DNA of 64,000 bases from Azolla caroliniana (taxonomy: Eukaryota; Polypodiophyta). Positions within the stretch are counted from its first letter, which is position 1, and each line of letters starts with the position of its first letter. Location: NCBI GenBank assembly GCA_043228905.1, contig JBHGNT010000008.1, positions 18,414,001 to 18,478,000 on the forward strand. Reading direction: 5' to 3'. Positions 38,221 through 49,960 of the stretch are shown here, piece after piece. The translations under genes and the position numbers were made by a program. Below the pieces are notes generated by a model. That model was not told the DNA's origin. It made no database searches and worked only from the letters and a program-made list of their open reading frames with translations.

Positions 38221-39597
38221 TTCACTATGACAATAAAAATGAGTCCAACATTTTAGAAGCACTTAGTGATTCTAATATTATGAATAATCCACCCTTGTCC
38301 AATAAGTTTGAATTCCTAAGCCAATTAGAAGAGGAGTCAAACGAATAAGTCCGGCCAAAATAGGAGCCATTTGGTTGGACAACCCTAGCTCTGTACAACC
38401 TAGTGTAGGTTCCATTTCATCCAAGCATGTTATTAGAGTATTCTCAACCCAAGTACAAGTTAGGACACCAAGTTACCAACTTCACATCCAAGCCCTCTTA
38501 GATACCGGAGCCAATTCTTGTTTCATGGATAGAGATTTGCCCAAAAACATCAAATATCCTTGCACACACTTCCTTGCCCAGTTTCCGTAGTAGTGATTGA
38601 TGGACGTTCCATAGCTTCCGGGAAGATATTTGAAGAGTCAGAGCCAATACACATACTCTTAGGTGATTTAGGATGTGTAGTTTCCTTTAATATAATCCGT
38701 AGCCCCGAGCATCCAATTGTCCTTGGTTTGCCATGGTTCGAGCTACATAACCCACAAATAGATTGGAGGAGGCAAGAAATTTGGTGGCCTTCTGCAAAAA
38801 ACATCATTGCTAAGGATCGAGACCAGGAGTATTCCCTTAAAGAATATAGTTCTACCAGTGCACCATCTCCTTTTCACCAAATCTCAACCATCACATTGCA
38901 ACAATTGTTCCAAGTGGGAGGAAAGGAGGAACTTTTCTTATTTGGAATATCAATGACACCTTCTAGTGCGACTCAGGGGAATCCAGACATCCAAATTCCT
39001 GAAAAATATCAAGAATATGCTGATGTTTTCGACAAAGTCAAAGCTAGTGTACTTCCAAAGCATCAGCCATATGATTGTCCCATTGACTTCCAACCAGGAA
39101 AAGAGTCATCGTGGGGTCCGATCTACAATCTATCGCCAATTGAGCTTGAGGTTCTTCGAGAATACATTGAGGAGAATCTTGCACATGGGTTTATTCGACA
39201 TTCAAAATCTCCTGCTGGTGCTCCTATATTTTTTGTGAAGAAAAAGGACGGATCACTTCGTTTGGTCGTGGACTATCGGGGATTAAATAAAGTCACCATA
39301 AGAAATAGGTATGCTCTTCCTTTAATCTCTAGTCTTTTAGAGTGCATTGGTGGGGCAAAACATTTTACAAAGCTTGATTTAAGGGGTGCATATAATCTTG
39401 TTCGCATTCGACCGAGAGATGAGTGGAAAACAACATTTCGCACTCGGTATGGTCATTTCGAGTATACAGTCATGCCTTTCGGGCTCACAAATGCACCCGC
39501 AATTTTCCAACATATGGCAAATGACATTTTCTGGGATTTTCTGGATATCTTTCTCATAATCTATTTAGATGATCTGTTGATTTACTCTAAAACATAG
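38221..39597 (+). pseudogene. Chromovirus H protease and RT
   Basis: Protease motif ALLDTGANSCFMD near 38491-38530 (the standard DTGA), a stop at 38588-38590, then an open frame 38560-39597. That frame has [118 protein letters not shown] and the catalytic box IIYLDDLLIYSKT at about 39559-39594. The frame ends at TAG, probably from CAG or TGG. Reverse transcriptase copies the element RNA. Confidence 0.88.
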
Positions 39598-40390
39598 GGG
39601 GAGCATGATATACATGTTCGGAAAGTACTTGAATGCTTAAGAAAGTATGGTCTGTATGCCAAACTTGAGAAGTGCAGTTTTGACAGCGAACAAGTCGAAT
39701 TCTTGGGTTATACTATTTTATCTAATGGTATCTTCATGGATCCAACAAAAGTCAAAACAATATTGGAATGGCAACCCCCACATTCTGTTCGAGACGTCCA
39801 ATGTTTCCTCGGATTTGCTAACTTCTATCGCAAATTCATACGAAATTATTCAAAGATCATGTTGCCTCTCACCCAACTCACCAAGAAGAATCAAGCATTT
39901 GTTTGGACTATTGAAGCGGACACAGCCTTTACTCAGCTCAAAGATGCATTCACATCAGCTCCTATATTATCATATATTGATCCCGAAAAACCATTTACCA
40001 TTGAAGCAGATGCGTCAGACTTTGCATTGGGGAGTATCCTATCCCAACCAGGCAAGGACGGGCAATCCCCTCCAGTCGCGTTTCACTCGAGAAAATTTAC
40101 TACTATGGAGATAAACTATGAGGTGCATGGCAAGGAGTTACTAGTTGTGGTTGATTCTTTCGAGCAATGGCAACATTTCTTGGAAGGACCGCCTCATCAA
40201 ATAATCATTTATAGTGATCAAAAAAATCTTACGTATTTTCAAACAGCTTGAGTGTTAAATAGGAGACAAGCTCGGTGGGCACAATTTCTAACTCGTTTTG
40301 ATTTCAAGATTGTTTTCCACCCTAGGAAGCAACAAGGGAAGCCAGATGCTCTATCTCGACGTTCATATCTTGCACCTCGACCTGGAGGTC
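39598..40390 (+). pseudogene. Chromovirus H RNase H
   Basis: HIHVRKVLECLRKYGLYAKL, ECLG-like QCFLGFANFYRKFIRNYSKI, then RNase H signatures IEADASDFALGSILSQPG, SRKFTTMEINYEVHGKELLV and QIIIYSDQKNLTYFQTA. After a TGA at 40249-40251 it continues in frame with NRRQARWAQFLTRFDFKIVF and KQQGKPDALSRRSYLAP. One stop only. Confidence 0.85.
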
Positions 40391-41985
40391 CGACCTTCGA
40401 CAACCAAAAGCAAATTCTACTAGGACCATCAAAGCTACAAGCAACAACAGTTTATGCGACGCCGCTTGATTCACGCCTTGTTGATATTATTCGGCAACAA
40501 CTTCACTCTGATGATTTCGCTAAGGATGTCTCAGCCCACATTAGTCCAAGCCATGCATCTTGCTCCACATTGCAAGATTCATCTCAACATTACCAGGAAT
40601 TCAAGTGGCAAGATGGCTTACTTTTTTACAAGAATCTCCTTTACGTCCATGATGGATCACCCTGCCTTCAAGTATTACAACATTGTCATGATGCCCCTAT
40701 GGCTGGACATTTTGGTATTGCCAAGAGTCAAGACCATGGAGTTGGTGAAGCGCTCATTTTTGTGGCCTCATTAGCAAAAATTTGTCGAAGATTATGTTTG
40801 TACATGTGACACCTATTGTCAAGCCAAAATACCCAGGCATCATCCTTATGGCTTGTTACAACCATTACTGCCTCCAACCAACCCATGGCAGTCTATTTCT
40901 ATGGATTTCATTATGGATCTTCCACCTTCAAAAGGATTTGATACCATTTTAACAGTAGTGGATCGGTTTACCAAGATGGCACATTTTTTACCATGTGTAA
41001 AGAGTATCAATAGTTAGGAAACCGCAAATATTGTTATGCATGAAGTATTTTGACAACATGGTCTTCCAAACGATATAATTACTGATCGTGGTCCTCAATT
41101 TATCTCTCACTTTTGGAAGCACCTATGGGCAGGCCTCAAAATCTCCTGCAAACTCTCTTCGGCTTATCATCCACAAACCAACGGACAAACAGAGCACACA
41201 AATCAAACACTCGAGCAATATCTTCGATTCTTTATCAGTTATCAACAAGATGATTGGAGCAATATTCTACATCTTGCTGAGTTTGCATACAATAACACAG
41301 TACACTCTTCTACCAAGGTTACACCTTTCTTTGCCTATACCGGTAACCATCCTCGATGGTGTATCTTGGATCTTCCAAAGTTCACACGAAACCCTAGTGC
41401 TGAGCATCATCTTCATCGACTACATCGAATCCAGTTAGCGTTATCTTCGCATCTTCAAACAACTCAAGCACAACATAAGACCAACGCCGATCGCCATCGT
41501 CTTAAGTCTCCTTTTAAGGTTGGTGACCAAGTATGGTTCCTTCGTCGTCACATCAAGACTACCCGGCCATGTGAGAAGCTCGATTATCAGCGCTTAGGTC
41601 CTTTTCTCATCACTACGCGTATTAAAGATGCCACCTTTCGTCTTAATCTTCCAGCACACATGCGGCTTCACGAAGTCTTTCATAGCTCTCTTTTGGAACC
41701 TTGTCGCACCTCTTCTATTCCTAATCGTGTCGTGCCACCTTTGCCCTCTGTCCAACTTGTTGATGGCCCTGAATATGAGGTAACTGCTATAATTCTTGAT
41801 TCGAAGATTGTGCGGAATAAGCTCTATTATCTAGTTGATTGTCCTCCGAGTGATTGCACTTGGGAACCCATCAATAATGTTTCTAATTCTCAAGCTCTTG
41901 TCAAAGACTTTCATCGCCGTTATCCAAACAAACCGGGCCCTACATTGTTAATGACGACTTCCACTTGTCGTTCTCGAAGGGGAGA
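40391..41985 (+). pseudogene. Chromovirus H integrase and chromodomain
   Basis: Zinc domain around 40680-40830 (CHDAPMAGHFGIAK ... [10 protein letters not shown] in a shifted frame). The core has [35 protein letters not shown] and YHPQTNGQTEHTNQTLEQYL, supplying the catalytic D, D and E. Stops lie at 41014-41016 and 41052-41054, and a frameshift near 41110. The open frame 41366-42004 holds VGDQVWFLRRHIK, YQRLGPFLITTRIKDATFRL (GPF module), then a chromodomain YEVTAIILDSKIVRNKLYYL followed by VDCPPSDCTWEPINNV and ALVKDFHRRYPNKPGP. The usual VKWKGY stretch reads VDCPPS, so part of the methyl-lysine cage is missing. Chromodomains direct chromovirus integration to marked chromatin. Confidence 0.87.
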
Positions 41986-41988
41986 TAG

Positions 41989-42429
41989 TGTCATGAATAC
42001 ATAAGCATCATGGCTTCACTTGGGCTTGAACCCAAGACCTTGTAATACATAATCAAGAACCTAATCATTAGGATAGCATATGATTATATAAAATAATAAA
42101 AGCTACTTCTTGTAATAGATTGATTATTGTAAATGTTCTGGAACATTCTATAAAATTCTAGAATATCCTAGAACATCTTAGAATATTCTAGGTCTAGAAC
42201 ATTATAGAAATCACTAGGCTATTCTATAGGAACCTATAAATATGGACATACAATTCTTCTCAAACCAATTCGAATTAACACCAGTCTTAAGGTTTCGTCA
42301 CCTTTCTTGTATCCATCTTCATTCTATCTTACTAATACATTCATTCTTCTCTTATCACTTCATTTCTCTCTTCTCGTGATCTCTTTACATCTTTCTTCTA
42401 CCAGTCTATCTTTTCTGTTGGTTCTGACA
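41989..42429 (+). repeat. Chromovirus H 3' LTR
   Basis: 441 bp, TGTCATGAAT to GTTCTGACA, preceded by purine tract GAAGGGGAGATAG. Longer than the 5' LTR by a small insertion near 42350. The tRNA-like module recurs at 42014-42080. Confidence 0.93.
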
Positions 42430-42864
42430 CCCCCCGCCTTCACTAGAATAGGCTCTTATTTATAGGTTTAGGATTGCTTGCCTTTTTCCCCTAAAAAAAA
42501 CTTGTCTATATGAGTTGACTTTTCTTTTCCTCACTATTTCTATTTTCTAGCCACAAATTTCACATGCAAGATATTCTTGGAAATCTCTTTAGGTTAGCTT
42601 TCTTATGTATCTTTTCTTTTCTAATTTGGACATTTGACGAGGAAATTATGAGCTTTTTACTCGACCTTGCTCCTCATATCCACGATTAGCTTTTCTTTTC
42701 CCATCTTTTTCTCTATTCTTGTCTACTTTCAAAAACCTCTTCTAACTTTTTATCCTTTCATTTATTACTATAGTTGACTTAAGAAAATTAGTTTATTTGG
42801 ACCACTATTTTATTCTCTTTTGAGGGTGGTTTCACACTATGTGTCGAAATCATTACGACAACGA

Positions 42865-43139
42865 TATGTTAATCAAGTATTAAACATGAGATCAAACTTC
42901 CATATAACCATACACATCATTTAACTAATCACCCCATGCTTGTGGAAGAGAAACAAATTATTTTACATAATTTAAAAAAAGAAGAGAATGGAGAATACCG
43001 AAGTTCTTGACTTGCTTGTTCTTGGATCGAGAAAATGCACGCCATTAATTGCTCTAGGATTAAGGAAAACATATAAAAAATAACCCAACACAAGAAAACG
43101 TGCTATTATACCAAATGTTAAAATCGCAATTAATATTAA
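42865..43139. other. AT-rich stretch, nothing recognised
   Basis: No feature supported. Confidence 0.5.
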
Positions 43140-43595
43140 TCAAAATAAAAAATGGAAAATATGGAAGAAAGGGCACCAGTCCACCCGACCATCCCCTAGT
43201 GAAGGTGAGAGACAGATCCAAGTCCCATGTTGGTGTCCCATACTACCGTGTACGAACATGGATCGTGCCTTCAGTTTGGAGACTAGCCACACGTGTATGA
43301 AGCTAGAGATTTCCCACAAAGTTAGAGTATTTATCTTAGAACAATAAAGAAAAGAGACCCTCCACCATGAAGGTAGCAAGCCTGCAATGACAATAGCATC
43401 GCCAACCCTCAAAGGATAGTGGCTATCACTACCATGGGAAACCTTAACCGTACCATCAACAACTGGAGCCGATGTTGCCTTGGCAACACGGTGGCAGTTG
43501 TTGCTACCTTCACCATGGTGACACAAGACCAGAATGATGAAAATTGAAGTCACACTGCCCATAAACGCAACCCCCACAGTGAAACCCATGTCCAT
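43140..43595 (-). pseudogene. Small membrane-anchored protein, copy 2
   Basis: Minus-strand start ATG at 43595 (MDMGFTVGVAFMGSVTSIFI then ILVLCHHGEGSNN), chosen because it aligns with the start of copy 3 at 46819. One hydrophobic segment covers residues 4-26. A polar tail follows (CHRVAKATSAPVVDGTVKVS, RVGDAIVIAGLLPSWW). The frame then runs on without the glycine tail of copy 3, so the C-terminus is probably decayed or belongs to another exon. No domain recognised. Its flank at 43596-44110 is shared with copies 1 and 3. Confidence 0.45.
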
Positions 43596-44110
43596 CTTGT
43601 TTGCATACATGAATGGAATGGAGTGGTGTGAATCCATCCAACAAAATATATATACATACATGTATGTAGTATTTGGATGAATGAATATTTTACTAATCTT
43701 TCGTGTTGACCCTGCTATCTGGGGGGTTCACACTGTGTTTTTTACTTTCATTTTTGTGGACCTTTATTTTCTTTTTTGATCACTTGTGTATATATACATA
43801 CACCTAACAATTGGTGACCATATAGATAATTGCGCCACAAGAGGATTTGCTCGCCTTTTGCTTTTAACACGAATTCCGGGTCCTACTCCTCTCACAGGCC
43901 CTACGTCCAACCTGCAGAGTTCGCCCATTCCAATGCTAAGAGAATGCCAAGGGAAATATGAAATCATATTTCCAACAGATTACACTAGCTTTTTGTGAAA
44001 TTTGTAATATAAACCATGATAATTCCAAAAGTACAGTACAACACATTGCATTGCGGGGAGATAGTATTATACCTACTACATATGATCATGCATTACTAAT
44101 ATAATTATTC
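43596..44110. repeat. Duplicated flank, 5' side of glycine-rich gene, copy 2
   Basis: Matches 33260-33850 block by block (GTATTTGGATGAAT, TTACTAATCTT, GCCACAAGAGGATTT, CCGGGTCCTA, AGTACAACACATT). Confidence 0.65.
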
Positions 44111-44559
44111 TCTTTTTAAGAAACTTTAAGTACCAAAATCCCCCCAAAAAGGTCGAGTTTCATGACGATGGATAATTGTGTATAGTCGAGTACCAAAACC
44201 GGATAAAAACTTGAAACCAAAACCCTAAAACACTAGAGAATAGTCGAGTCTGGAAAAGACATCTCCACACCCTCGAAGGCATCCTTCCACATTCCTAATA
44301 GTCTATTGTATTGTAATGAGAAGGTTTGTGTTCCTGATTTGCTTGAAGTAAAAAAGATAATTCCTTTTTAATGTCACAAATGCACCCTCAATGTGGCACC
44401 CTAGGATATATGTCATGCTCATTCTCATCTCTACTCATTTCGATTTGCATCAATGCATCCTAACTTATATAACTATGTGGCTAAATGTCTCCAATATGAA
44501 GACTTTTACATGCCTTGGACATTCCCAACATTAAATGGGAAAGTAAATCCACAAATTTT
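44111..44559. other. Intergenic stretch, nothing recognised
   Basis: No coding or repeat feature could be supported. Confidence 0.45.
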
Positions 44560-44985
44560 ATTGTTAGGCTTCCCCACACCCAAAAAGGCCATGATGTCAT
44601 TTAGGTCGTAGTTGGTAGACTAACTAAAATGACCAGGTCTATTCCTACTAAAACCAAGATAACCACTTCTGAATTCACTTATTAATTTATTGATTAGTTA
44701 TTCTATTTTTATGGGTTACCGATAAATATTATGAGTCATCAAGATTCACATTTTAAGAAGTGAGAAACTACCATGAGCATGAGCTCCACAAACCATCCTA
44801 AATCCAATGGACATACATAATGACTAAATCAAATTATTGACATGCTTTGAGCAGAGGTTGTTGCAAAGCCAAGAAAATGGGAATGTTATATCCCATGTTT
44901 CGAGTTTACTTGTAACAACTCCAAGAATACATCAATGGGATATAGTCCTTCTATGTTGATGTATATGTTTTAGCCATGAGCCCCG
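44560..44985 (+). pseudogene. Gypsy integrase relic
   Basis: In broken frames the plus strand reads GHDVI, stop, VVVGRLTKMTRSIPTKTKIT, then YGLPINIMSHQDSHF, then STNHPKSNGHT and LNQII. This is the order of a Ty3/gypsy integrase core around its first and second Asp and Glu. The first Asp position is Gly here. No LTR can be assigned, so it is an orphan fragment. Confidence 0.6.
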
Positions 44986-45118
44986 ATTGATGGTAATGTA
45001 CATAATGATGAGTTGAGAAGTATGCACAAGATAATATAAAAAGTACTCAAGATAAAGCACAATTTTAAGCCGACAAAAGTACGAAACCTCACGTATTGAA
45101 CTGTAGATAGACGATATT

Positions 45119-45300
45119 TCCAAGTTATCACAAAAATCCACCAGTGAGTGCAGATCGTGAAGTGAAACTGATAGGGCTTTGGACTAGAAGGAATTAGGGC
45201 TTAACAATTAATGCACTTTAAGTTTAAAGACGAGAGATTTCCCTCGAATAATACTTAATTATACTTATGCGCAAGCAAAACCTAGAGTAAGAGATTATGA
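45119..45300 (+). repeat. J-family LTR fragment
   Basis: TTATCACAAAAATCCACC followed by AGTGAGTGCAGATCGTGAAG and GACGAGAGATTTCCCTCG matches the start of J1 (34685-34830), then one AT-rich unit. Truncated after about 180 bp. Confidence 0.75.
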
Positions 45301-45811
45301 GAGAGTATGCTTACATTAGAAGAAATCTCTAACAAAAATGTACTTGCAAGACGTTTGAAGGTCAAGAAAGCGGCGTTGTAGATGATGACACCATATCTCA
45401 CCTTGCCATATGTCTATCTTCCTCCTCACAACACAATGAAGTCGTTAGGCCGATCAACTTCCACGCTCACGAATTCTTTGGTCAATGATAGAGAGCAATA
45501 CCATGGTCGTCGCAAGAAAAATGCACAATCATCGACCTTGTGATGAGCTACCTACCTTTATTGCAACATAGATCCGAACAAGTACCATAAGAAGAAGGAA
45601 GAAGATGTGAAGAGCTAGAGGAGGGTGGATTGGGGATGAAAGAAAAAAGAAAACACACAAACATTTGGTGGCAAGCAACCTAAAAACCTTTTTCCCTTTC
45701 CTACCCTATTTGCACTATTGTTTTTTACCTTTTGCTTGGATGGTCTAGGTAGAATCTAATGTATGCTTAAGTTAAAATTACAAATTATGGTGCATTCCCA
45801 CCTTTTGTTAG
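45301..45811. other. Intergenic stretch, nothing recognised
   Basis: No credible coding or repeat feature. Confidence 0.45.
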
Positions 45812-45899
45812 AGGTGTAGTCTTGAAAAGCATGTCACTTCTCTTGTAATGGATTTAGGTGTAGTCTTGAAAAGCATGTCACTTCTCTTGTAATGGATTT
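45812..45899. repeat. 44-bp perfect tandem duplication
   Basis: AGGTGTAGTCTTGAAAAGCA begins at 45812 and at 45856; the two 44-bp units look identical. Confidence 0.93.
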
Positions 45900-45957
45900 A
45901 GTTGCTAGATACTTCCTGATAGAAAAATGGTCCAGTTTAAAATATTAGTATTCTAGT

Positions 45958-46522
45958 ATCCGCTTCCCCTTGTATTCTTGCCTTCATTCCATATTTAATT
46001 ACATTTTCCCAAGGTCTGGAATTATATATATCTTGACCATGAGAGACATGTTCCTACCAATAACCAATCTGGTAATGCATAAACATGTGTGCTTTCACAT
46101 TGGATCAAGAGTCTCTACTCAAACACACATATACCTATATTATAAACATACACATTCCTTGTTGGCCATTTTCATGTTTTTGCATTGACAATGTGGCTTA
46201 TGATGAAATAACTTATTGTTGGCCAACTAACTTCACACAAATCAACAACATGTTGCTCGCCATAGACATACCCCGAAGCATCTCTTATTTCATTCAAAAG
46301 GGGGTTTAAGACATCGGATTGCGGGGCGACATTGAGATTAGTTCTACATTCGCTAAAAAATTGTATTGACCAAACCATGTAATTTTATCAAAAGTAGCAC
46401 GTAATTAATGTACAACGATCGAAAACACCAAAAAATGTGTTTCGCATATGGTTGGGAGGTAATTGAACATTAGAAAAGTTTATTAACTATTAGAAGGACA
46501 TAGCATAAATGTAGTGTAAATT
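45958..46522. repeat. Duplicated flank 3 (3' side of glycine-rich gene)
   Basis: Counterpart of 30633-31250, immediately downstream of the minus-strand copy 3 reading frame. Confidence 0.75.
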
Positions 46523-46819
46523 TTAACCACCGCCTCCACCACAACCACCGCCCCCGCCACCACAACCACCGCCACCGCCACCGCCACCACAACCACCGCC
46601 GCCGCCACCACCACCACCGCCACAACCGCCACCACTGTCAGTTACAGCCAAAGCAGCAGCAGCAGAAAACATGAGACCGGCACCGACACCGACACCGACA
46701 CCGGCACCGGCACCTGCACCTCGAGCCGTGCCGCCACACAACCCACGAATTAATGAGAGGATGACAATTGACGCTATAATGCCCACAACAGCAATCCATA
46801 CAATGAAAAATATATTCAT
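46523..46819 (-). CDS. Small glycine-rich membrane-anchored protein, copy 3
   Basis: 98 residues from ATG 46819, chosen because it aligns with copy 2. Residues 1-26 form one hydrophobic helix (MNIFFIVWIAVVGIIASIVI). A Gly/Ala/Val segment follows, a second weakly hydrophobic stretch (LMFSAAAALAV), then a tail of about 40 residues of Gly runs broken by single Cys (GGGCGGGGGG pattern). Signal-anchored Gly/Cys-rich proteins are typical of plant cell walls or surfaces; that role is inferred. The most intact of three copies, all on the minus strand. The flank upstream holds a 21-base G run and a TATG repeat. Confidence 0.5.
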   Translation of the reverse strand: MNIFFIVWIAVVGIIASIVILSLIRGLCGGTARGAGAGAGVGVGVGAGLMFSAAAALAVTDSGGGCGGGGGGGGGGCGGGGGGGGCGGGGGGCGGGGG

Positions 46820-46928
46820 CTTGTTGAAATGGAGTGCTTCCATCCATCCATCCAACACACACACATATATATGTAGTACTTGGATGAATACATATTTTAA
46901 TAATCTTCCGTGTTGACCCTAAAGTCCC

Positions 46929-46949
46929 GGGGGGGGGGGGGGGGGGGGG
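46929..46949. repeat. Poly-G run (21 bases)
   Basis: CCC followed by 21 G at the place where copies 1 and 2 have short G runs. The length may be a sequencing or assembly artefact. Confidence 0.9.
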
Positions 46950-47022
46950 TTCACACGGTGTCGTTTTGACTTTCATTTTGTTGGACCTTCCTTTCTGTTC
47001 TTTTCCCGATCACTCGGTCTTG

Positions 47023-47024
<2 letters not shown>

Positions 47025-47054
<30 letters not shown>

Positions 47055-47068
47055 TGTATGTATGTATG
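47025..47068. repeat. (TATG)n microsatellite
   Basis: About 11 TATG units. Confidence 0.95.
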
Positions 47069-48173
47069 CATGCATATATACATACATACATAATGTGTGT
47101 GTGTACATGTAGCCTCACAATTCGCGATTTTGTGTATTATATATGTACACGCTTGCAGATAATCGCGCCTCAAGAGGATTTGCTCTCTTTTTGTTTAACG
47201 CGAATTCCGGATCCCACTCTAACTCTTTTCTAGTATTCTCTTAATAGAGTGAGCATGAGAGGCTATCATTGAGAAGGACACAAATTGAAAGTGTTCGAAG
47301 TAGGAGGTTGCTCAAAGTTGCATTGTCATCCTATAAAAGTAGGTATATTTAATGTTACATCTCCTTTTTACTAAGAGTACCCCCAAATGTTTTTGTTAAA
47401 ATAATAAGTCTATCATATTGTGAAATGCACATAAGATATCAAAACCAGTCTACTTAGCTTCTTACTTCTTAATCAATTTATAGTTGATACAACGGAACCA
47501 ACGCATTTGGGTTGGCTTGGCTAAAAAGGGTGTGCTAAAAGGGTGGGTCATTTTGGGCACACACGCATCCTAAAAAGGGTATGCTAAAAGTGTGGGTCAA
47601 CTTGGGTACATTCATCCTAAAAAGGGTGAGCTAAAAGGGTGGCACAAAGGAACACATGCACACCACAATATTTTTCAGATTTTCCATAAAAACAATAACT
47701 TCTTGAAAAAATATGAATAAACATTTTGGTATGTTATCTATAGATTTTGGATTTTTTGCAGCATATATACGATCATGGTCAATTTATGCTTTTAAGTATT
47801 GGTTGTTAAATATGTGGAGAACTCAAGGTTTGTAAAAATCAAACGATAAGGCTCAAGGGATAGATTTTCATAATACAAAACATGTGAGTGGCTTTGTCAA
47901 AACAAATTTCCTCGTTGACATCTTCAATTGTTTCTTTTGATTTACATTTAGAAGTGTAAAGAATCGATGATTCTTGTGCAACGAAAGAGATGTGTGTTAT
48001 GTGTGTGTGCGTGGAAAGAGAAAAGAAAAGAAAACAGAAGATAGATAAGAGAGAAATATGAACCACTCAAGAAGAAGATTGTATATTAACAAGGAGAATA
48101 TCAATTACAAAATGTAGCATTAAAAGGGAGGACAACCGACACTCTATGAAGTAGGAGGACGGTGCTTTATACG
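47069..48173. other. Intergenic stretch with a short 60-bp repeat
   Basis: The first 150 bp belong to the duplicated 5' flank of the glycine-rich gene. At 47518-47650 a unit with CCTAAAAAGGGTRTGCTAAA and GTGGGTCA is repeated about 2.5 times. No gene seen elsewhere. Confidence 0.5.
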
Positions 48174-48486
<313 letters not shown>

Positions 48487-48489
48487 ACA

Positions 48490-49097
48490 TAAGATGACAT
48501 ATTACAGATATGGCAACGACTCCTTAGAATTTTTGCTAATTATTTTCCCACATTGGTTTTCACTGGGGGCATGGTGGTTTGGATATCACTTGTTTGTGAT
48601 GTGTTCCATTATGACAATGAATCTATGGACCATGGGTTTTACACTAAATATACATTACCACTGTTTTCATTACAATTTTTAGGAGTAAGGAAGGAATTCC
48701 CACCAATATGGGAGATACTGAGTAGTACCATTGTATATCACATTTGGAAGGCTCGATGCTCTCTCGTTTTCCATCAACTTAAAACACCACCAGTTGAAGT
48801 GGTTTCAAACATTTGGTTAGACATAATTCATACTTTGAAGGGTCAATGGCATGGTATAGTTGGAGATTCTGAGGCTAAAACTGCTCAACGTAGTGAGTTT
48901 CTTATTATTTGGACAATTACTCCATTCATGACATCCAATTACGACACTCTTATTGGCATTTTCTGCTGCCGAAATGCTTGTTTCCCCCACTGATCACATA
49001 GAGGTTTAAAATCTTGTAAATTGTTTATACTAATGACAGAATAGCTTTTTATAATAATAATAATAATAATAAAATAAAAAAATAAAAAAAATATATA
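48490..49097 (+). mobile_element. LINE 3' end (5'-truncated)
   Basis: The frame 48553-48993 reads FLGVRKEFPPIWEILSSTIV, YHIWKARCSLVFHQLKTPPV and VVSNIWLDIIHTLKGQW. This resembles the Trp-rich segment after the reverse transcriptase of plant L1-like LINEs (zf-RVT region). It ends with (TAA)n and A-rich sequence at 49053-49090, as a LINE tail would. No RT motif is present, so it is a 5'-truncated copy. I could not define target duplications. Confidence 0.6.
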
Positions 49098-49286
49098 AAC
49101 ATGCACATAAATGAATTACATACTACATAATCACGTATGAGTTTTTTTTTTGACACACATAGGAACAGAGAGACAACGAGAAGAGGAAAAAATAAATAGT
49201 GAATGGTGAAGAGAACGTTGCGCAGATTGTTGTAGACGACGAGGAAGAGGATGGATGACACGGTACACTAGGGGAACTTTGATGCA

Positions 49287-49960
49287 ATGCCCCTGACAAC
49301 TCCTCCACGGTTAGCCTTCACTATCGTCTTCACACCAGAAGAAGAAGCAATGTTGAAAAGAGAGGTAAGTCGTCTACATTCCTACTCAATAGTGTGTAGG
49401 GTTATAGGTTTAAGGCCGAATAGAGGAGATTTGAGAGATCTCCTCCAGGCGGCTTTCCAGCGTCGGATTGGAAAAATCATCGATGTGCAATTTCTTGGAC
49501 ATAGCTTCTATCATCTAGAATTGGATACAACAGAATCCATTGCAGTAATGTTGAAAGCAAATATGATCCATATTCGGAATGCAATTGCTTGTTTTGTGTC
49601 GTGGAAACCGAGCTTTGATCCTGTTGAAATGTTGAATTCGGGGTCGTTTGACCCCGATTTCCGAGGTTTTCCCATGAATCCCTAAGGAATATATGGTTGT
49701 ACTTCCATTAATCAGCACGGTTCTTCCTCCTCATGAGGAGGTGTTAGAAACAAAGCTAACAGGATACCCATCAATTTGAATATTCGTTTCTTCAATGGAA
49801 AATTTACCTACTTAGGTACTTTTACCATCACTTATCGGGAATTTGATATTCATGCAAAAATTGGAGTATGTAGGTATGCCTGGACAATGTTTTTACTATA
49901 AACAGAAAGGCCACGTACTGAATGATTGTCCAAAAAAGAAGAAGGAATTTATGTATATTT
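49287..49960 (+). pseudogene. DUF4283 / CCHC-type zinc-knuckle protein, copy 1
   Basis: ATG 49287. LKREVSRLHSYSIVCRVIGL, RPNRGDLRDLLQAAFQRRIG, HSFYHLELDTTESIAVMLKA and RNAIACFVSWKPSFDP follow the pattern of the plant DUF4283 domain. After about residue 115 the frame decays, with stops and shifts. The continuation is recognisable as ETKLTGYPS-type and CRYAWTMFLL sequence by comparison with copy 2 (63503-63935), ending in a degraded CCHC knuckle. DUF4283/zf-CCHC_4 proteins bind nucleic acid and include LINE ORF1 proteins; whether this was a LINE or a stand-alone gene is open. It lies 0.4 kb upstream of the methyltransferase gene. Confidence 0.65.

Larger units (their letters stand above)
36714..42429 (+). 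mobile_element. Chromovirus H (Ty3/gypsy with chromodomain)
   Basis: 5,716 bp. LTRs at 36714-37130 and 41989-42429, 5-bp flanks CCCCC on both sides (36709-36713 and following 42429), gag, protease, RT, RNase H, integrase and a C-terminal chromodomain. Broken by a handful of stops and frameshifts. Inserted into J2. Same family as Z. Confidence 0.93.
35582..42860 (+). repeat. J2: LTR-like unit, split by chromovirus H
   Basis: Starts TGTCGTGAAAATCCGT, carries a minisatellite at 35690-36470, is split at 36713/42430 by H, and ends ATTACGACA at 42860. ACGA follows at 42861-42864, the same four bases that precede J1 at 34681-34684. Without H it is about 1.56 kb. No internal domain lies between J1 and J2. 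Confidence 0.7.
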
